Shown here one piece after another: positions 48,682-60,107 of a stretch of DNA of 64,000 bases; within the stretch, counting starts at the first letter, position 1; each line of letters begins with the position of its first letter. The stretch is from NCBI GenBank assembly GCA_031216445.1, contig CM062200.1, positions 3,113,501 to 3,177,500 of the forward strand. The letters run 5' to 3'. This DNA is from Lateolabrax maculatus (lineage: Eukaryota > Chordata > Actinopteri > Acropomatiformes > Lateolabracidae). The notes under the pieces were generated by a model. That model had not been told where the DNA came from. It made no database searches and worked only from the letters and a program-made list of their open reading frames with translations. A program made the position numbers and the translations under genes.

Positions 48682-51305
48682 TCAGGGGGAGAGCCGCTCG
48701 TACACCCAGCCTCCCTCCGCAGCGTGCTGAAACTCCCCCGGCTCGGACTCCCCGTCCTTCGGCTTGGTGAAGACGATGCGGTCGTGAAGCCGGTTGGTCT
48801 GACCCTGCCAGAACTCAATCAGGTAAGGCTTGACGATGTAGCCGCCCCTGTTAATGAAAGACAGGTGGAATATTAAGAAGAGCCTTGTTGTAAAAAAAAC
48901 TTTCTTGCTTAGGAGATAGATGAAGAAGATTGACGTGTAAACATACTGCTGGTTAACATAAAGACTGGCTGGTATGGTTCTGTCCAACAGGAACTAAATC
49001 TGCCGACTGCACCTCTGAAGTTCACTCAAATCACATTTCAGCTACAAAATTATATTTGTGCCTCATTCCAGACTGTTCAATGTGACATTTTCAGCACAGA
49101 AATTATATTTTCTAGTTAAATTATGTTCATGAGCAGACAAAAATCGATTTTGTCCTCAAATATAATACAATTATAACTCTGTATTTATCTCCTTTGTTTA
49201 GGATATAAAAAACAATCACAGTTTTACGGGGGGGTTATGTGTCGGACTATTTCTTTCAGGAGCAGTAACTTCCAGGAGTCTTCACTGGTTGTCTGACAAC
49301 TGAAAGAGTTCAACATATAAACCCTTTAAAACCGCAAATTACTTTTTACTCTTTGGGTTTTGTATGGATTTGAGAAATGAGATATAATGTTTATATTTCC
49401 CTTAGGACAGACACAGGCTAGCTGTCCCCCCCCGTTTCCAGTCTTTATGCTAAGCTAAAAATAAGATTCTATAGTTTGATTTAATGTCAAGAACCAAAAG
49501 TCATGCTTACCAGTAGTCAGGCATAGGCACCTGTGTGTCCTTGTATTTCTCCAGTAGTTCTGCATTTTTCTGCCTGAGATACTAAGAGAAAAGACACAGT
49601 GAAAATTGGGCCTTTAACATTAATGTATTAACCACATAACACAGTTTAGTTTTGGTTCTCACATCTCTGTCGGGAACCGGAGTGCTTTGCCGGCTCACGA
49701 CGGCCCCGATCTGGCTGCTCTTTGGTCGGGAGTGGAAGTAGTCACTGGAGCTCTGGAAGGGGATTCGCTCCACATTGCCCTCGATGCGAATCTGCACGTA
49801 TCAAAGTTAAAATGACAAATGCACTTTTATTGTGGGAAAATCCACTGAACTATTGAATTTGTTAAGCACATTAAGGCTGCTGACCTGTCGGTTAAGGGGC
49901 TCCCAGTAGAAGACCAGACATGCATGTGGATTGCTCTCCTATGGGCAAAGAACAGATCCGAGGGGCTGATATCAATAAATAAAATATAAATCCTACAAAA
50001 GAAGGAACTCTGCACACAAAAATGAGATCCATAGAACAAAATAGAACTTTTAGAATAGAAAACATGATTGATAGAATTATAAGATCAAACAACAACCAGT
50101 ACAAATCAAATTGTTTAAAATAGTTTTAAAAGAAAATAGTTTCCAAAGCCAAAGCTGACACATTCAAACAGCTTGTTTTATCTGACTAATAGTCTAAAAC
50201 CCAAAGATACTCAGTTCATTATCCGAGAACACGTGCAAATATTCACACTTGAGAAGCTGGGGGTCGTTATTTTTTGCAATTTTTCCTTAAACGATTAACC
50301 AATCATCTAAAATGTTGCTGCAGATCAACTAATAGATTAAAGAGAGGAATCATTTCAGCTCTAATCCAAAACAAACTGATGCACCAGGAATTCAGACTGT
50401 AAATCACAGTCACAAAGCAGCTCCAACAGTGCGTCATTATGAGGGGAATGTAAGTGACCGGTGGGGTTTTTCAGCTCATTTAGAGTGAGAGAGAGAAAGA
50501 GCAACTGCTTCCTCACCAGCTCAGAACCCTTTCGGCTCTCGTAGTTGGTGAAGAAACGGAAACCTTCGTCGCTGTAACCTTTCAGGAGGACCATCCGAGC
50601 AGACGGACGTCCATCTCTGTGCAGACAGGAATAAAGCCGACGTTAAGACTGGGAATAACCAAACATAAATCAGCACTTTGACTTCCAGACGTGGTGGTGT
50701 GTTACCTACTTGGTGGCAGTGGCAATGCACATAGCATTGGCCTCTCCAATTTCAGGGCACTTTGTGGCTTGATCAAACCAGTTTCCAAACTGTTTGATTG
50801 GGTCCAAAGACACGAGCTGACTCTCCTCGAAGCACTGGGAGCAAAATGATCAGTTACATGTGAATGCACTGGGAAACACACACTTACACTCACATTGTGG
50901 ACAGTGGATGAGGGTCTGTTCTAGCTTTTAACAGGATGCACAAGCCAGAAGTGACATTTGGGAGCACGAAAACACACATTTCTCCAGATCACACACTGTA
51001 TTCAGGTTGGATTACACTCTGCAGTGTTTGTGCACCTAACACTGGACTCATGTCATCATAACCTTGCCCTCACTCTACCTGACACAGGTGACTCAAGTCT
51101 TCTGAACGTCACTCACCTCCTCGTCTCCTTTGTACTTCTTCCTCATGTCGCTCAGGTCCATCTTTGTGCGGTCACTCGTAGACTTCCGGTAGAGATTAAG
51201 TGCAAAAACGGTTTGTTTACACGGTGTCAAAGAGGCATGACACGGAGGGTTTCCACCGAATAAACTGATATTTCTCAATAAAGTCGCACTGAGTATGCGC
51301 CTCAT
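48682..51305 (-). CDS. pnpo: Pyridoxamine 5'-phosphate oxidase
   Basis: Exons 51305-51117, 50834-50710, 50616-50517, 49938-49885, 49791-49663, 49581-49511 and 48847-48682 give 277 aa (human 261). The start is the first ATG after in-frame non-ATG codons. The N-terminus ([18 protein letters not shown]) is longer than and unlike the human one. Conserved blocks: [51 protein letters not shown] (FMN-binding arginine/lysine region), [56 protein letters not shown] and WVYERLSP. The enzyme is an FMN-dependent homodimer that oxidises pyridoxine/pyridoxamine phosphate to pyridoxal phosphate. No catalytic block is missing. Confidence 0.97.
50110..50370 (+). repeat. Dispersed repeat copy in a pnpo intron
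   Basis: Contains CAGCTTGTTTTATCTGACTAAT, CCCAAAGATACTCAGTTCAT and ends CTAATAGATTAAAGAG then CATTTCAGCTCTAA. It is the same family as the copies at 11,260 and 34,780. Confidence 0.7.
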
Positions 51306-51959
51306 GCTTGTCAAACTGACGCGCAGCAACCTCCGTCACGTAAAATGTTACGCAAACGTGCGGCGTGTTTTGTAACTGGAGAAATTGTTTAACGATTTTT
51401 AAATTCACATTTTCACACATAGGCTTTGGTTACGGATGAATACGAAATTGTGTGTACAAAAGATACGATTTATTAAACATAAAATCCAAAAAGCGATGAC
51501 ATCGATGATTAAAACTACACATCGATGCGTTATGCTGCATTCAGGGCATATCAGTTAACACGGGAGAGAATACCGTTGGTCTAGTTGTAGTTATAGACTA
51601 TATTTGGATGTATCCATGAATGTATTATCTCAGAATTAAAATTAAATTACATTAATGATATCTCGTATTTGACAAAAATAACTAACGTTACCCGAGTGTA
51701 AACAACCTGGTGGTAAACTGGCCGCGAAGCTGTTAAATTACATCCAAACAAAATCCAACTCACAATTAGCTACATGTTGATTTTTTGTCTGGATTCACTT
51801 GTTGAATGTTGAATACAGAAATAAATAACACGATAACAAAATAGTTAAGGGTTAATATCAACAATTATTCTGGTGTGTTTATCTTTCTCCCGACATGACA
51901 GTGAACGCAGCATTTCCGCGTCACATCGTCACTTCCTGAATGACGTTTGCCTGGTCAAG
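51306..51959. promoter_or_regulatory. pnpo/mrpl10 shared divergent promoter interval
   Basis: Only 654 bases separate the pnpo ATG (minus) from the mrpl10 ATG (plus). CpG-containing ends flank an A/T-rich middle. CACTTCCTGAATGACG near 51,930-51,946 holds an ETS-like CTTCC and a TGACG half-site. No TATA box and no other coding exon are seen. Confidence 0.55.
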
Positions 51960-51968
51960 ATGGCGGCG
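51957..51968 (+). promoter_or_regulatory. mrpl10: YY1-like site over the mrpl10 start codon
   Basis: CAAGATGGCGGCG overlaps the ATG. It matches the AAGATGGCGGC consensus that YY1 uses just downstream of many housekeeping and ribosomal gene starts. Binding is inferred. Confidence 0.5.
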
Positions 51969-54900
51969 ACCTTGTGTGTAAAACTACTCCCGAAACAAGG
52001 TAATGTAGAGCCACTACTGCATTTCTATCATTACTTATCTGTCCGTATTGAGTTAATACATTGTCTTCTGTTTTTCTAGAACCATCTGAAGCTCTCAGTA
52101 TCAGCTGTCGTCAGTTAAACCGCTTATATGAGCAGTTAGCCGGTGTTAGCACGGCAGCCTCAGGCTCCAGCAGGCTCGCAGGTGTTTAACCGACTTTGTA
52201 CCTTTTCAGGATGGCTTCCCCTGACACAGAGCGTCCGGCACGGCTCCAAGGCTGTGACCCGCCACAAGAGACCGATGCACTTCCTCAAACAGAAGCTCGT
52301 GGCGGTCACACGGTACATCCCTCCCACGCGGGTTGTTCCTGCGGGCGCGTATCCGTCCCAAAACAAAGCGGTCCAGGAGGTAACATTCACCCTGATTCAC
52401 CCCCTTTCATCCTGATTCACCCCCTTCACCCTGATTCACCCCCTTCATCCTCTCTCTGTCACCAAGGGCCCAGAGCCAATGTATCATGTTTTCAGAGCTT
52501 CATTTCATGTTGACACTAAAACATTGCAGCCATATTTGATTGCTGAGCAGCATCTTCCAAATGCTACATGTACAGTCAGGTCACATTTTATTTCTATAAC
52601 CCTTGTGTTGTCCTCTGGGTCAAGGTGGCCCGGTGGCCGAAAATGTCCTTCTGTGTATGTAAATGTTGTTATGCATGACATTTGTGATTCTTGAAGCGGT
52701 TATCTTTTGTTTTTAGTTTGTTTCTTGACAATAGGAACAGAATTAGAAACAGAATAAAGGAAAAGGATGACACAAACATATGATACATCACCTCGACCCA
52801 GAGGACAACACAAGGGATATCTCTCAATCACAACTCACACACTCTATCCTTAAACTCTCAACTTGGATCAGGAAAAACTCCTCAAAGTAACCCATTTTGT
52901 CTTATTTGCTTCAACAAACAAAATATACAGTATATACAAATTATGATGACAACATTTCTAATACATGAAGATTATAAAGCATGTAAAAAATACTGCCAAA
53001 TAGGACCTGAGCCATGGGGGACCTCCTCTCCACCATTCAGACCTGGAAGAGGACCTGAGCCAGAACAGGCACAAAGAAAGAAAGAAAGAGGGGAAGAGAA
53101 ACTCTCACAGCTTGGAGGCTTGTGGGAACAGAAACAGAAACAGAGGGGAAGAGAAATGCAGCGCTTATTACCACTTTTCTGGTTTTTGGAACCAGGCTGC
53201 AGGGATTTGCTCCACTTTCAGACACGAGAGCACTAGAGAGGTCCAATGCTGCTGGTTCACAGTTAGCGCTCCAGTTTGTTTACGGGGGCACTGCCATGTT
53301 GAAACAGGAAAGTGCCATCCCCAAACTGTTTTCTAAGACACCCTTTTTATAAAAAGGGGTTGTAGATAAAAACATCACCATAACAAGGAAGGACCGTCTC
53401 TTTTTTGCTTGTTTTAAACTAAAGGTTAGTAGCTCTATTGAAATCCACTTAACTGTGAGGCAAACTCTTCTCTTTTATTCTGTCAGGATAACGCTTTTAC
53501 GTTAATCATGAAGAGGGATTTGGAGAAGGTGTTCCAGGACTGTAAGATGGTCGCTGTGGTCCAGAACAATGGCAGTAATGCTGAAGACATGATGATTCTC
53601 AGGCACAGACTTTATAAACACGGCATCACTGTCAGGTTCTTCCCCAACCAGGTAAAATCGATTTATGTGTATTTTTGTGGTACCAAGCATGTAGATTGTG
53701 ACTGTGAGTTCATGCAAGCAACCCTTTTGCCTTTCCACTTGCAGCTTATTCTTTTTTTAAATACTTTTTTATTTGATAGCAGACAGTAGAGAGATGATGG
53801 GAAACTTTTCATGGATAGTGTCTTAGCCCCTAGGCCACCAGGGCACCCCAGTCCTGCATAATTGTTATCACTTTAAAACCATAATATTGAGCATTTTTTT
53901 CCACCAAATGGACTGGAACCACATGATTTTACCTACTAGGGATCACACAGTCTCCATCAGAAAGGATCGCAATGTTTAACCCGTTGCTGCTTACAAGTTA
54001 TTGTTTTTTTTTTATCACAGGTTGTTACATGTGATTCACTTTTAAAATTATCCCTAATTTCACTTTTAGGATCATGGAAGGTTATTTTAATATTTAATCA
54101 TGGTCTTTTTCAGGTGACGCGGTCGTTCCTGAGTAACAGTATTTACTGCAACATGGCTTCTCTGTTCATCGGTCCTACAGTTCTGTTTGTCAGTAAAGAG
54201 CCAAAGGCGAAGGAGATGCTGACGGCTCTGAGGGCCAGCCCACAGATGACACTCCTAGGTACGTTCATCTTCTGGGTCTGTATGCAAGGAGGAACCTCGT
54301 GATGCAGAATGATCATATTCTAATGTTTGCTACAGATAGAGCACATGTGCATGATATGAAGCCTCAGGGACTTACAAATTGATTTACTGGTAGATGTTGG
54401 CTGTGGGTCAAGAAACTCCTTATTTTATTCAACTGTTTATCCATTTTCAGATAAGAAGAGAAGCTTCAACCAGCAAATGTTTGAAAGTTAACTTGGTAGA
54501 TGTCGTCAGTAATTAACAAAACACTTTTAAAAAGTCAATAAGTTACTTTACTAATTGATCCAGTCCATTAGAGTAAGATAACAACAGATTTAATAGCAAA
54601 AGAAGGATAAATCCAACATGCTGGACACCTGGATCTCACTGCAGATTATCTGAGATGTGATGGTAGAAGACTCCTGTTTGTTTTTCTTTAACTTCACTGA
54701 AAACAAACTGAACAGATTCTGATCAAGGCATTAATCTGCAGCTCATTCACCACTGCGTTACCCATCTCTCACCAGGAGCCTGTATAGACAACACGTTGCT
54801 GAGTGCACAGGGGGTGATGAGCTACTCTAAACTGCCGTCAGTGACCGTCGTGCAGGGTGAGCTGGTCAGCGGGCTGACGATGCTGACCTCTCACACGGCC

Positions 54901-55014
54901 TCCATGCTGCAGCGCCACCCGGCCCACCTGTCCGCCCTGCTGCAGCAGTACGTCAAACAGCAGAGCTCGGACGACTGCACAAAGGAAGCTCCTAAAGCGG
55001 AGGAGGCCACGTAG
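51960..55014 (+). CDS. mrpl10: Mitochondrial large-subunit ribosomal protein L10 (uL10m)
   Basis: Exons 51960-51999, 52210-52379, 53487-53651, 54114-54258 and 54776-55014 give 252 aa (human 261). The N-terminus MAATLCVKLLPKQGWLPLTQ is basic and without acidic residues, as in a mitochondrial presequence. Family landmarks: VRHGSKAVTRHKRPMHFLKQ, KLVAVTRYIPP, FQDCKMVAVVQNN, FFPNQVTRSFL, PTVLFVSKEPKAKEM, SYSKLPSVTVVQGELVSGLT and the Leu/Gln-rich tail LSALLQQYVKQQ. uL10m anchors the L7/L12 stalk at the mitoribosome GTPase centre. Intron 2 contains a minisatellite and a short inverted-repeat transposon. pnpo is head-to-head upstream and osbpl7 downstream on the same strand. Confidence 0.96.
52386..52458 (+). 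repeat. C-rich minisatellite beside the mrpl10 exon 2 donor
   Basis: Three to four copies of a 19-20 bp unit CACCCTGATTCACCCCCTTC start six bases inside intron 2. Confidence 0.85.
52600..52816. mobile_element. 217-bp MITE-like element in mrpl10 intron 2
   Basis: Terminal inverted repeats of 28 bp, 52,600-52,627 (starts CCCTTGTGTTGTCCTCTGGG) and 52,789-52,816, differ at one base. The interior has no coding capacity. Flanks are CTATAA and ATATCT. The CCC...GGG ends recall piggyBac-type miniature elements, but the TTAA target duplication expected for that family is not intact, so the superfamily is left open. Confidence 0.75.
52820..53486 (+). other. Remainder of mrpl10 intron 2
   Basis: No gene. 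It includes purine-rich low-complexity sequence at about 53,070-53,155 (GAAAGAAAGAAAGAGGGGAA, repeated ACAGAAACAGA). Confidence 0.6.
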
Positions 55015-55364
55015 AGCTGCTGAGGAAATTACTGGGACTGTTTGCAGATTTCCTGCTGCTTGGAAAGACGAGGGACTGCTGGGTTGGATGCGTACGTTAG
55101 AATTTATTTTAATTAGCACAAAAGTTCCAGGAAAAAAGATCTTAAAAATTTGAGTGGAGCAGTTCAATCGGTGCTAAATTCAACGAAATCGCACGATGTG
55201 GATCCACCTATAGGAGAACTATGGCTACTGTGAATGAAGTAGCCTGCAGACTTCACTGTTTTCAGTGCTCTTCAACCTCACAATGGAAATCTTGGATGGA
55301 CAGTGCTGCAAAAAAGTCAGTGTCACCTAAGCAGTTTCTTTATTTAAAGATATAGTCACATATA

Positions 55365-55370
55365 AATAAA
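55365..55370 (+). terminator. mrpl10: mrpl10 polyadenylation signal
   Basis: AATAAA 351 nt after the stop codon, in TATAAATAAACTATG. Confidence 0.65.
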
Positions 55371-56040
55371 CTATGTCAACACAGTCAGATGCTCAGTCTC
55401 ATTTTTGTGGATTTAAGATTTGCAGGATGTGTCAGACATGCGTTTAAGAGAATTGAGTTTTTAATTGTTAAATTAAATGCAGGATCTTTACATTTGATTT
55501 ACATACAGTAATACAATAGAGTACAAGCTGCAGTGTTGTAAGGCATAAGTGGCATCATGAAAACCATTCCAGCCAAAATAAACACAAGTGGTCACAGATC
55601 CTGATAGTTAATCTGCAGATTACAGCACGTTAATCTGGGTCGGTTAGTCTATAATGGCCTGCCTTTCCGAGAGAGACGGACATTATCTCACTTTAACACC
55701 ACACTGCTGCCAGAGGGAATGTCTTAAAACACATATAGGTTAAGAAACCAAAGTAAAGGTGCATAGATTCACTATATTGACAGAATAAAGTTATTAAAAT
55801 TTTGTATCACAAAAGGATAGGAGCTGGAGACAGGGAAGGTTCACCTGCACCATTTACAAACTATGGTATAAAAGTAAATTAGAGTCAATTATGACCTGCA
55901 GTGAATAACCAACGAATTAGAACCCATGTCTAGAAATATTGATGTTTTTCAGATAATTATCAACACATGTAAAACTGTAATTTTCCCTTAAAAGACCACA
56001 TTTTGCAAATCCCATCACTTACTACAACTATTTAAGATGG
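55371..56040. other. mrpl10-osbpl7 interval
   Basis: Unremarkable A/T-rich spacer. No gene or repeat recognised. Confidence 0.5.
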
Positions 56041-56465
56041 CAGCCTTTGCTTCAGGCTTGAAAAGGAGCAGACAGTGTGTAGAGTGTGTGCAGGTTGGCT
56101 GGGTTTACCCTCCTCTGCTTCCCTGCCGGACACTCGCTCTGTGTAATTCCACCTAATGCGGATAATGTCCAGGACACCGTGCGCACGGTGCGCGCTCCCT
56201 GCGCCCCGCAGGATTTGGAGCTCGTGTCAGAGAGGACACGTCGCTGTGATTATGTGAACAGAAGTAGTGATTATCTGCCGAGACAGCATGTAGTTTGACT
56301 TATTATTTATTTATTTATTTTGGAACGGGGTTCGACAGGAAACGTTTTGTTGGTCGAAATGGTTTTTGGTTCTCCACAGCTTCTGAAACGCCACACGGCT
56401 CAGCGGTTGGATTTGTCCGGCGCGGAGGACTGCAGCAGACGATGAGAGTCGGAGGTGAATTTCAG
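56040..56465 (+). other. osbpl7: osbpl7 promoter and untranslated first exon
   Basis: CpG-rich patch (GTGCGCACGGTGCGCGCTCC near 56,178-56,197), followed by an exon ending GAATTTCAG|GTAAGA at 56,465. The matching acceptor is CATTACAG at 60,023. An ATG at 56,442 opens a 30-codon upstream ORF across this junction. The exon start is not defined. Confidence 0.5.
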
Positions 56466-56850
56466 GTAAGACTTTAAACATTACCTCCCTCAGAAAACAG
56501 CACGCTGAAATGCATAAATAGGGGTTCAATTCTGATGCAAATTACCGAAACAAAGTACCAGAATATTTAATCAATTTAGTCTTTATATGTAATTTACGGA
56601 AACGTGTGCAGTGAATGCGTCGTGGTCTTCTGTTCATATTGTTAAAATACTTAAAAACGTTAAGTTGAAGTTGTCCAAACATCCATTTGTCTGTGTGCGG
56701 GGACAGTGACTTCTTAATGGGCTTTAGATAAGAGCTTTGCACAGCCCTGAATAGTTCACATGGGCCCTAAAGGACTAGTGTGTTAACTGAGGATGTGAAA
56801 TCAAACTGAACTACTTTCACACTGTGTAGCTGCTTCTTCATCAAAACAAA

Positions 56851-56892
<42 letters not shown>

Positions 56893-59800
56893 CAGACTTT
56901 ATCCACTGACAAACACACACTGATTGGTATAAATCATTTTTAATTCTCTGGGCTCTGATTTTGGATTACAAACAAACTGAGTCCTTCAAGTCTGATTTAA
57001 TACAGCATTCCTCTGGAGGATCTTCACTTGTTTGTACTTCAAATGGAGCCACACACTCATTCATAAATATTTCATCCTCCACTGATCTGAACCACGTTGT
57101 GTTGGCTGCAGATTTTACTCCCAAAACGAGATCATAGCTGTCATAATCTCTGCGTTTTAACCCCGTCCTCTGGTGTGATGAAGTTTGGTGGCTGTTGCCA
57201 AAAAAGCATCCTTTACGTCGGTTGACTTGTTTTGCTGTCTTCCATATAATGAGCTCCTGATGTTTACTCATCCATCAGTAAGCACATCATATCTCCTCTC
57301 CTGTGGGTCAAACCTGAAGAAAAGTGGCACTCTGACCAAGAATCCTTCTACTATCCTTTAAATACTTAATTGCATTTTAAAAGTTGATTCAATTAATGTG
57401 GAGTTAATGCTCTACATTTCCTGAAAGTGCACCACCTCAACTTATACTGTAAATAATAGATTTTCAATAGATTTTGTTTTGCAGAATCTTCATGTCTGAA
57501 ATTCCAGTTTGTACTTGTTGAAACCTTGTGGAGGCGGAAACCTTTGTCACCATTCAATGAGATCAAAATCAGTTTTTTTTACCTGTAGAATATTCTTTGT
57601 GTTCCTCATTGAGTACGCAAGCTCAGAAACTTGTAAATCCTTTCATCCTGTTTCCACCACATGCTTTCATCAGTGAGGTCAGTTACTCTCATCCTCTCCT
57701 GCCCTTACATAACAGCAAGCCAGGCTGCTTCTGCCCAGATTTGGAGGAACATCGGTTTGGATGTAAGGCACCATTCATTGTGTATGCATCGAGGTGGCCT
57801 ATATTCTCCCCGTGTTAAAGTTCACATCTTCACGGCGGTTCTTTTCTGCAGACGGATGTTGTTACAAATACAGAGAGTCTCTTCAAATGATAAAACCAGG
57901 CCATAACAACTGCCCTACATGAGTCATTAAAGTTAGGCGAGTGGGTTTTTTTTTACACAGAAAATGTTGCAGATACACGTGTGCAATGTTTTCTTTATGC
58001 AAGCAAGTCACTGTCCCACAAACATGCTCTGCTTCAAGCTTTTATGGAAGCATCAAGTTTTCATTTGTATAATGAAACCTTTTGATATCAAATCACTGCA
58101 ATATATTTACTATATTTTGTCATTTCACTGGTTATTTTCTGTTTTTATGTCTGTAAAGCACTAAACTTGGTTTTCGGAAAGTGCTATATAGATAATGGAT
58201 ATTGTTGTGATTATTATTAGCATTTCAGATTCATCTAAACAGGTAATTTCAAAGTACTTTCATACCAATCCAACTGACATTTAACCCACTGTCCTGCTGC
58301 GATTGGGCTCTTTGCACTTTTTATGTTGTGTCAGTGCTCTCTGTCTTGGGATCGTGTCCACATCCGAGTGACTAGTGGCTAAAAACATCCCCTGAAAAAC
58401 CAATTAAGCAGAGGTTGGTAATCCCATCACTGCAGGCGGTGTTGGCCACAGTCTCACAGACAGTAGCTATTCCAGCATGTGCAAATCAAACAGGATCCTG
58501 TGTGATTTCTTTATTCACTTATGTTATATAACTGGTTAAACAAGAGCCTCAATTACTAAATGAAAGAAATTTACATCTCAAATATTTCCAAACCCTTCAA
58601 AAGGACTCAAAATAACAAAAATCCCTATACGTTGCATGAAAGCACCACAAAATATGATCTAAAAAATGACCATAGAGTTGAATCAGCACTTCTTTGACAC
58701 AAAAAGTGAACAATTGAACCTTCAAAAAGATTGTATGTATTACAGGGCTATGGTATTAGATTGCTGCATGTTGTGGGTGTTTGTCTTGTTTTTTTTTAAG
58801 CACCCCCGACCATGTTCAAAAGCTCTAAGATTAACAGATTATTCTGTGACACATTCTGTAACCACAAGAATGACAAGAGAGTCTACATCCTCATAGGGAG
58901 TTCCTATTTCCACCTTACACATATCACAAAGGAAAAGCATGGCAACTGTGCTCAGTACACAAACTTTAAAGGTTGAGCTGCTCATGTATGATAATCCAGA
59001 AACAAACATTATTCACTTCGAAATATACCATATAACATTTAAAATATTCTCACATCAATTGTCTGAATTTGAATATTTGGTGTTTTGTTCAGTTGAGGGT
59101 GCTCAGTGTGGGTGACTTTAAGATCAGCAGTGATCTAGGTGAGGATCTAGGATATACGAAGTGTATCCAGGCAGCGTTACGACACCACGTGGACCGAGAG
59201 CTCAGCTCCCACCTCTGTTAGGTAACTGGATTACACAGAGTCCTATCTCTTCTCCTGCTCTGTAGAGTACGGTGGCGCTGAGAGCTCAACACACTTCAAT
59301 TTAAGAAAACACAAATGAATCATAGAGGCATTACCTTCATAAGTGGTGGTGGGGGATTATGTCAGTTTCACAAGGTAGTAGTTGTCTGTATGGGGATTAT
59401 TTAAGGAAGGACGTCTCAAAAATACAAAACTTAATGGCACCACTTTACAAACAGACAACATATATGCAAGTAAAAAAACCTCCCCCTTTAAAATGTGATA
59501 ATATGTGAAGTGTAACTTTTTTATCTTTGAGGCTGATGTTTTCTTATCATCATTACAATGCTTGGCCTACACCTCAGGATATTTCTGGTCTAGTATCATT
59601 ATTAGTGATCAGTTTAAGCAGAACTTTAATTGCTTCATATACTGTTGGGTGGTTCAGTTTATGATACTTCAAATAAGAAACTCATATGTTTTTACGTGTA
59701 AAATTAACTTTCAGATAAATGTAATAAAGTAAAAAGTCTTATATTTTCCTGGAAAACAGGGAAGCAGAAGTATAAAATGTCAAAAAATAGAAATAGTACA

Positions 59801-60023
59801 AGTACCTCAGAATTTTACTTCTAAGTACAGTGCTTGAGTTTTCTGAAATTTTGTCGACCAAACAATGAATCAACAAATTAAAAAAACAGTAAATACATTG
59901 AAATTAAATTGAAATAATAAATGTATCCAGAAATGTACTTTGATGCATGTACTTATATTTGTTGTAATACAGACTGTAGATATATAATATAATAACTCTA
60001 ACCTACACCTCCTGACATTACAG
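56466..60023 (+). other. osbpl7 intron 1
   Basis: No coding exon recognised. It contains a (GT)n microsatellite at 56,855-56,891 and a retroelement-like 3' tail at about 58,140-58,220 (TGTAAAGCACTAAACTTGG, AAGTGCTATATAGATAAT, TTATTATTAG). A piece of the AGTAC/TACTT dispersed repeat lies at 59,735-59,840. Confidence 0.55.
56855..56891. repeat. (GT)n microsatellite
   Basis: About 18 GT units within osbpl7 intron 1. Confidence 0.95.
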
Positions 60024-60107
60024 GGGTCTTTTGGCAGATTGCAGCAGATCTCTCTCAACAACGAGCCGATCCAAACAGAGAGGGGAGTCTGAGGTCTGCG
60101 CTCCGAA

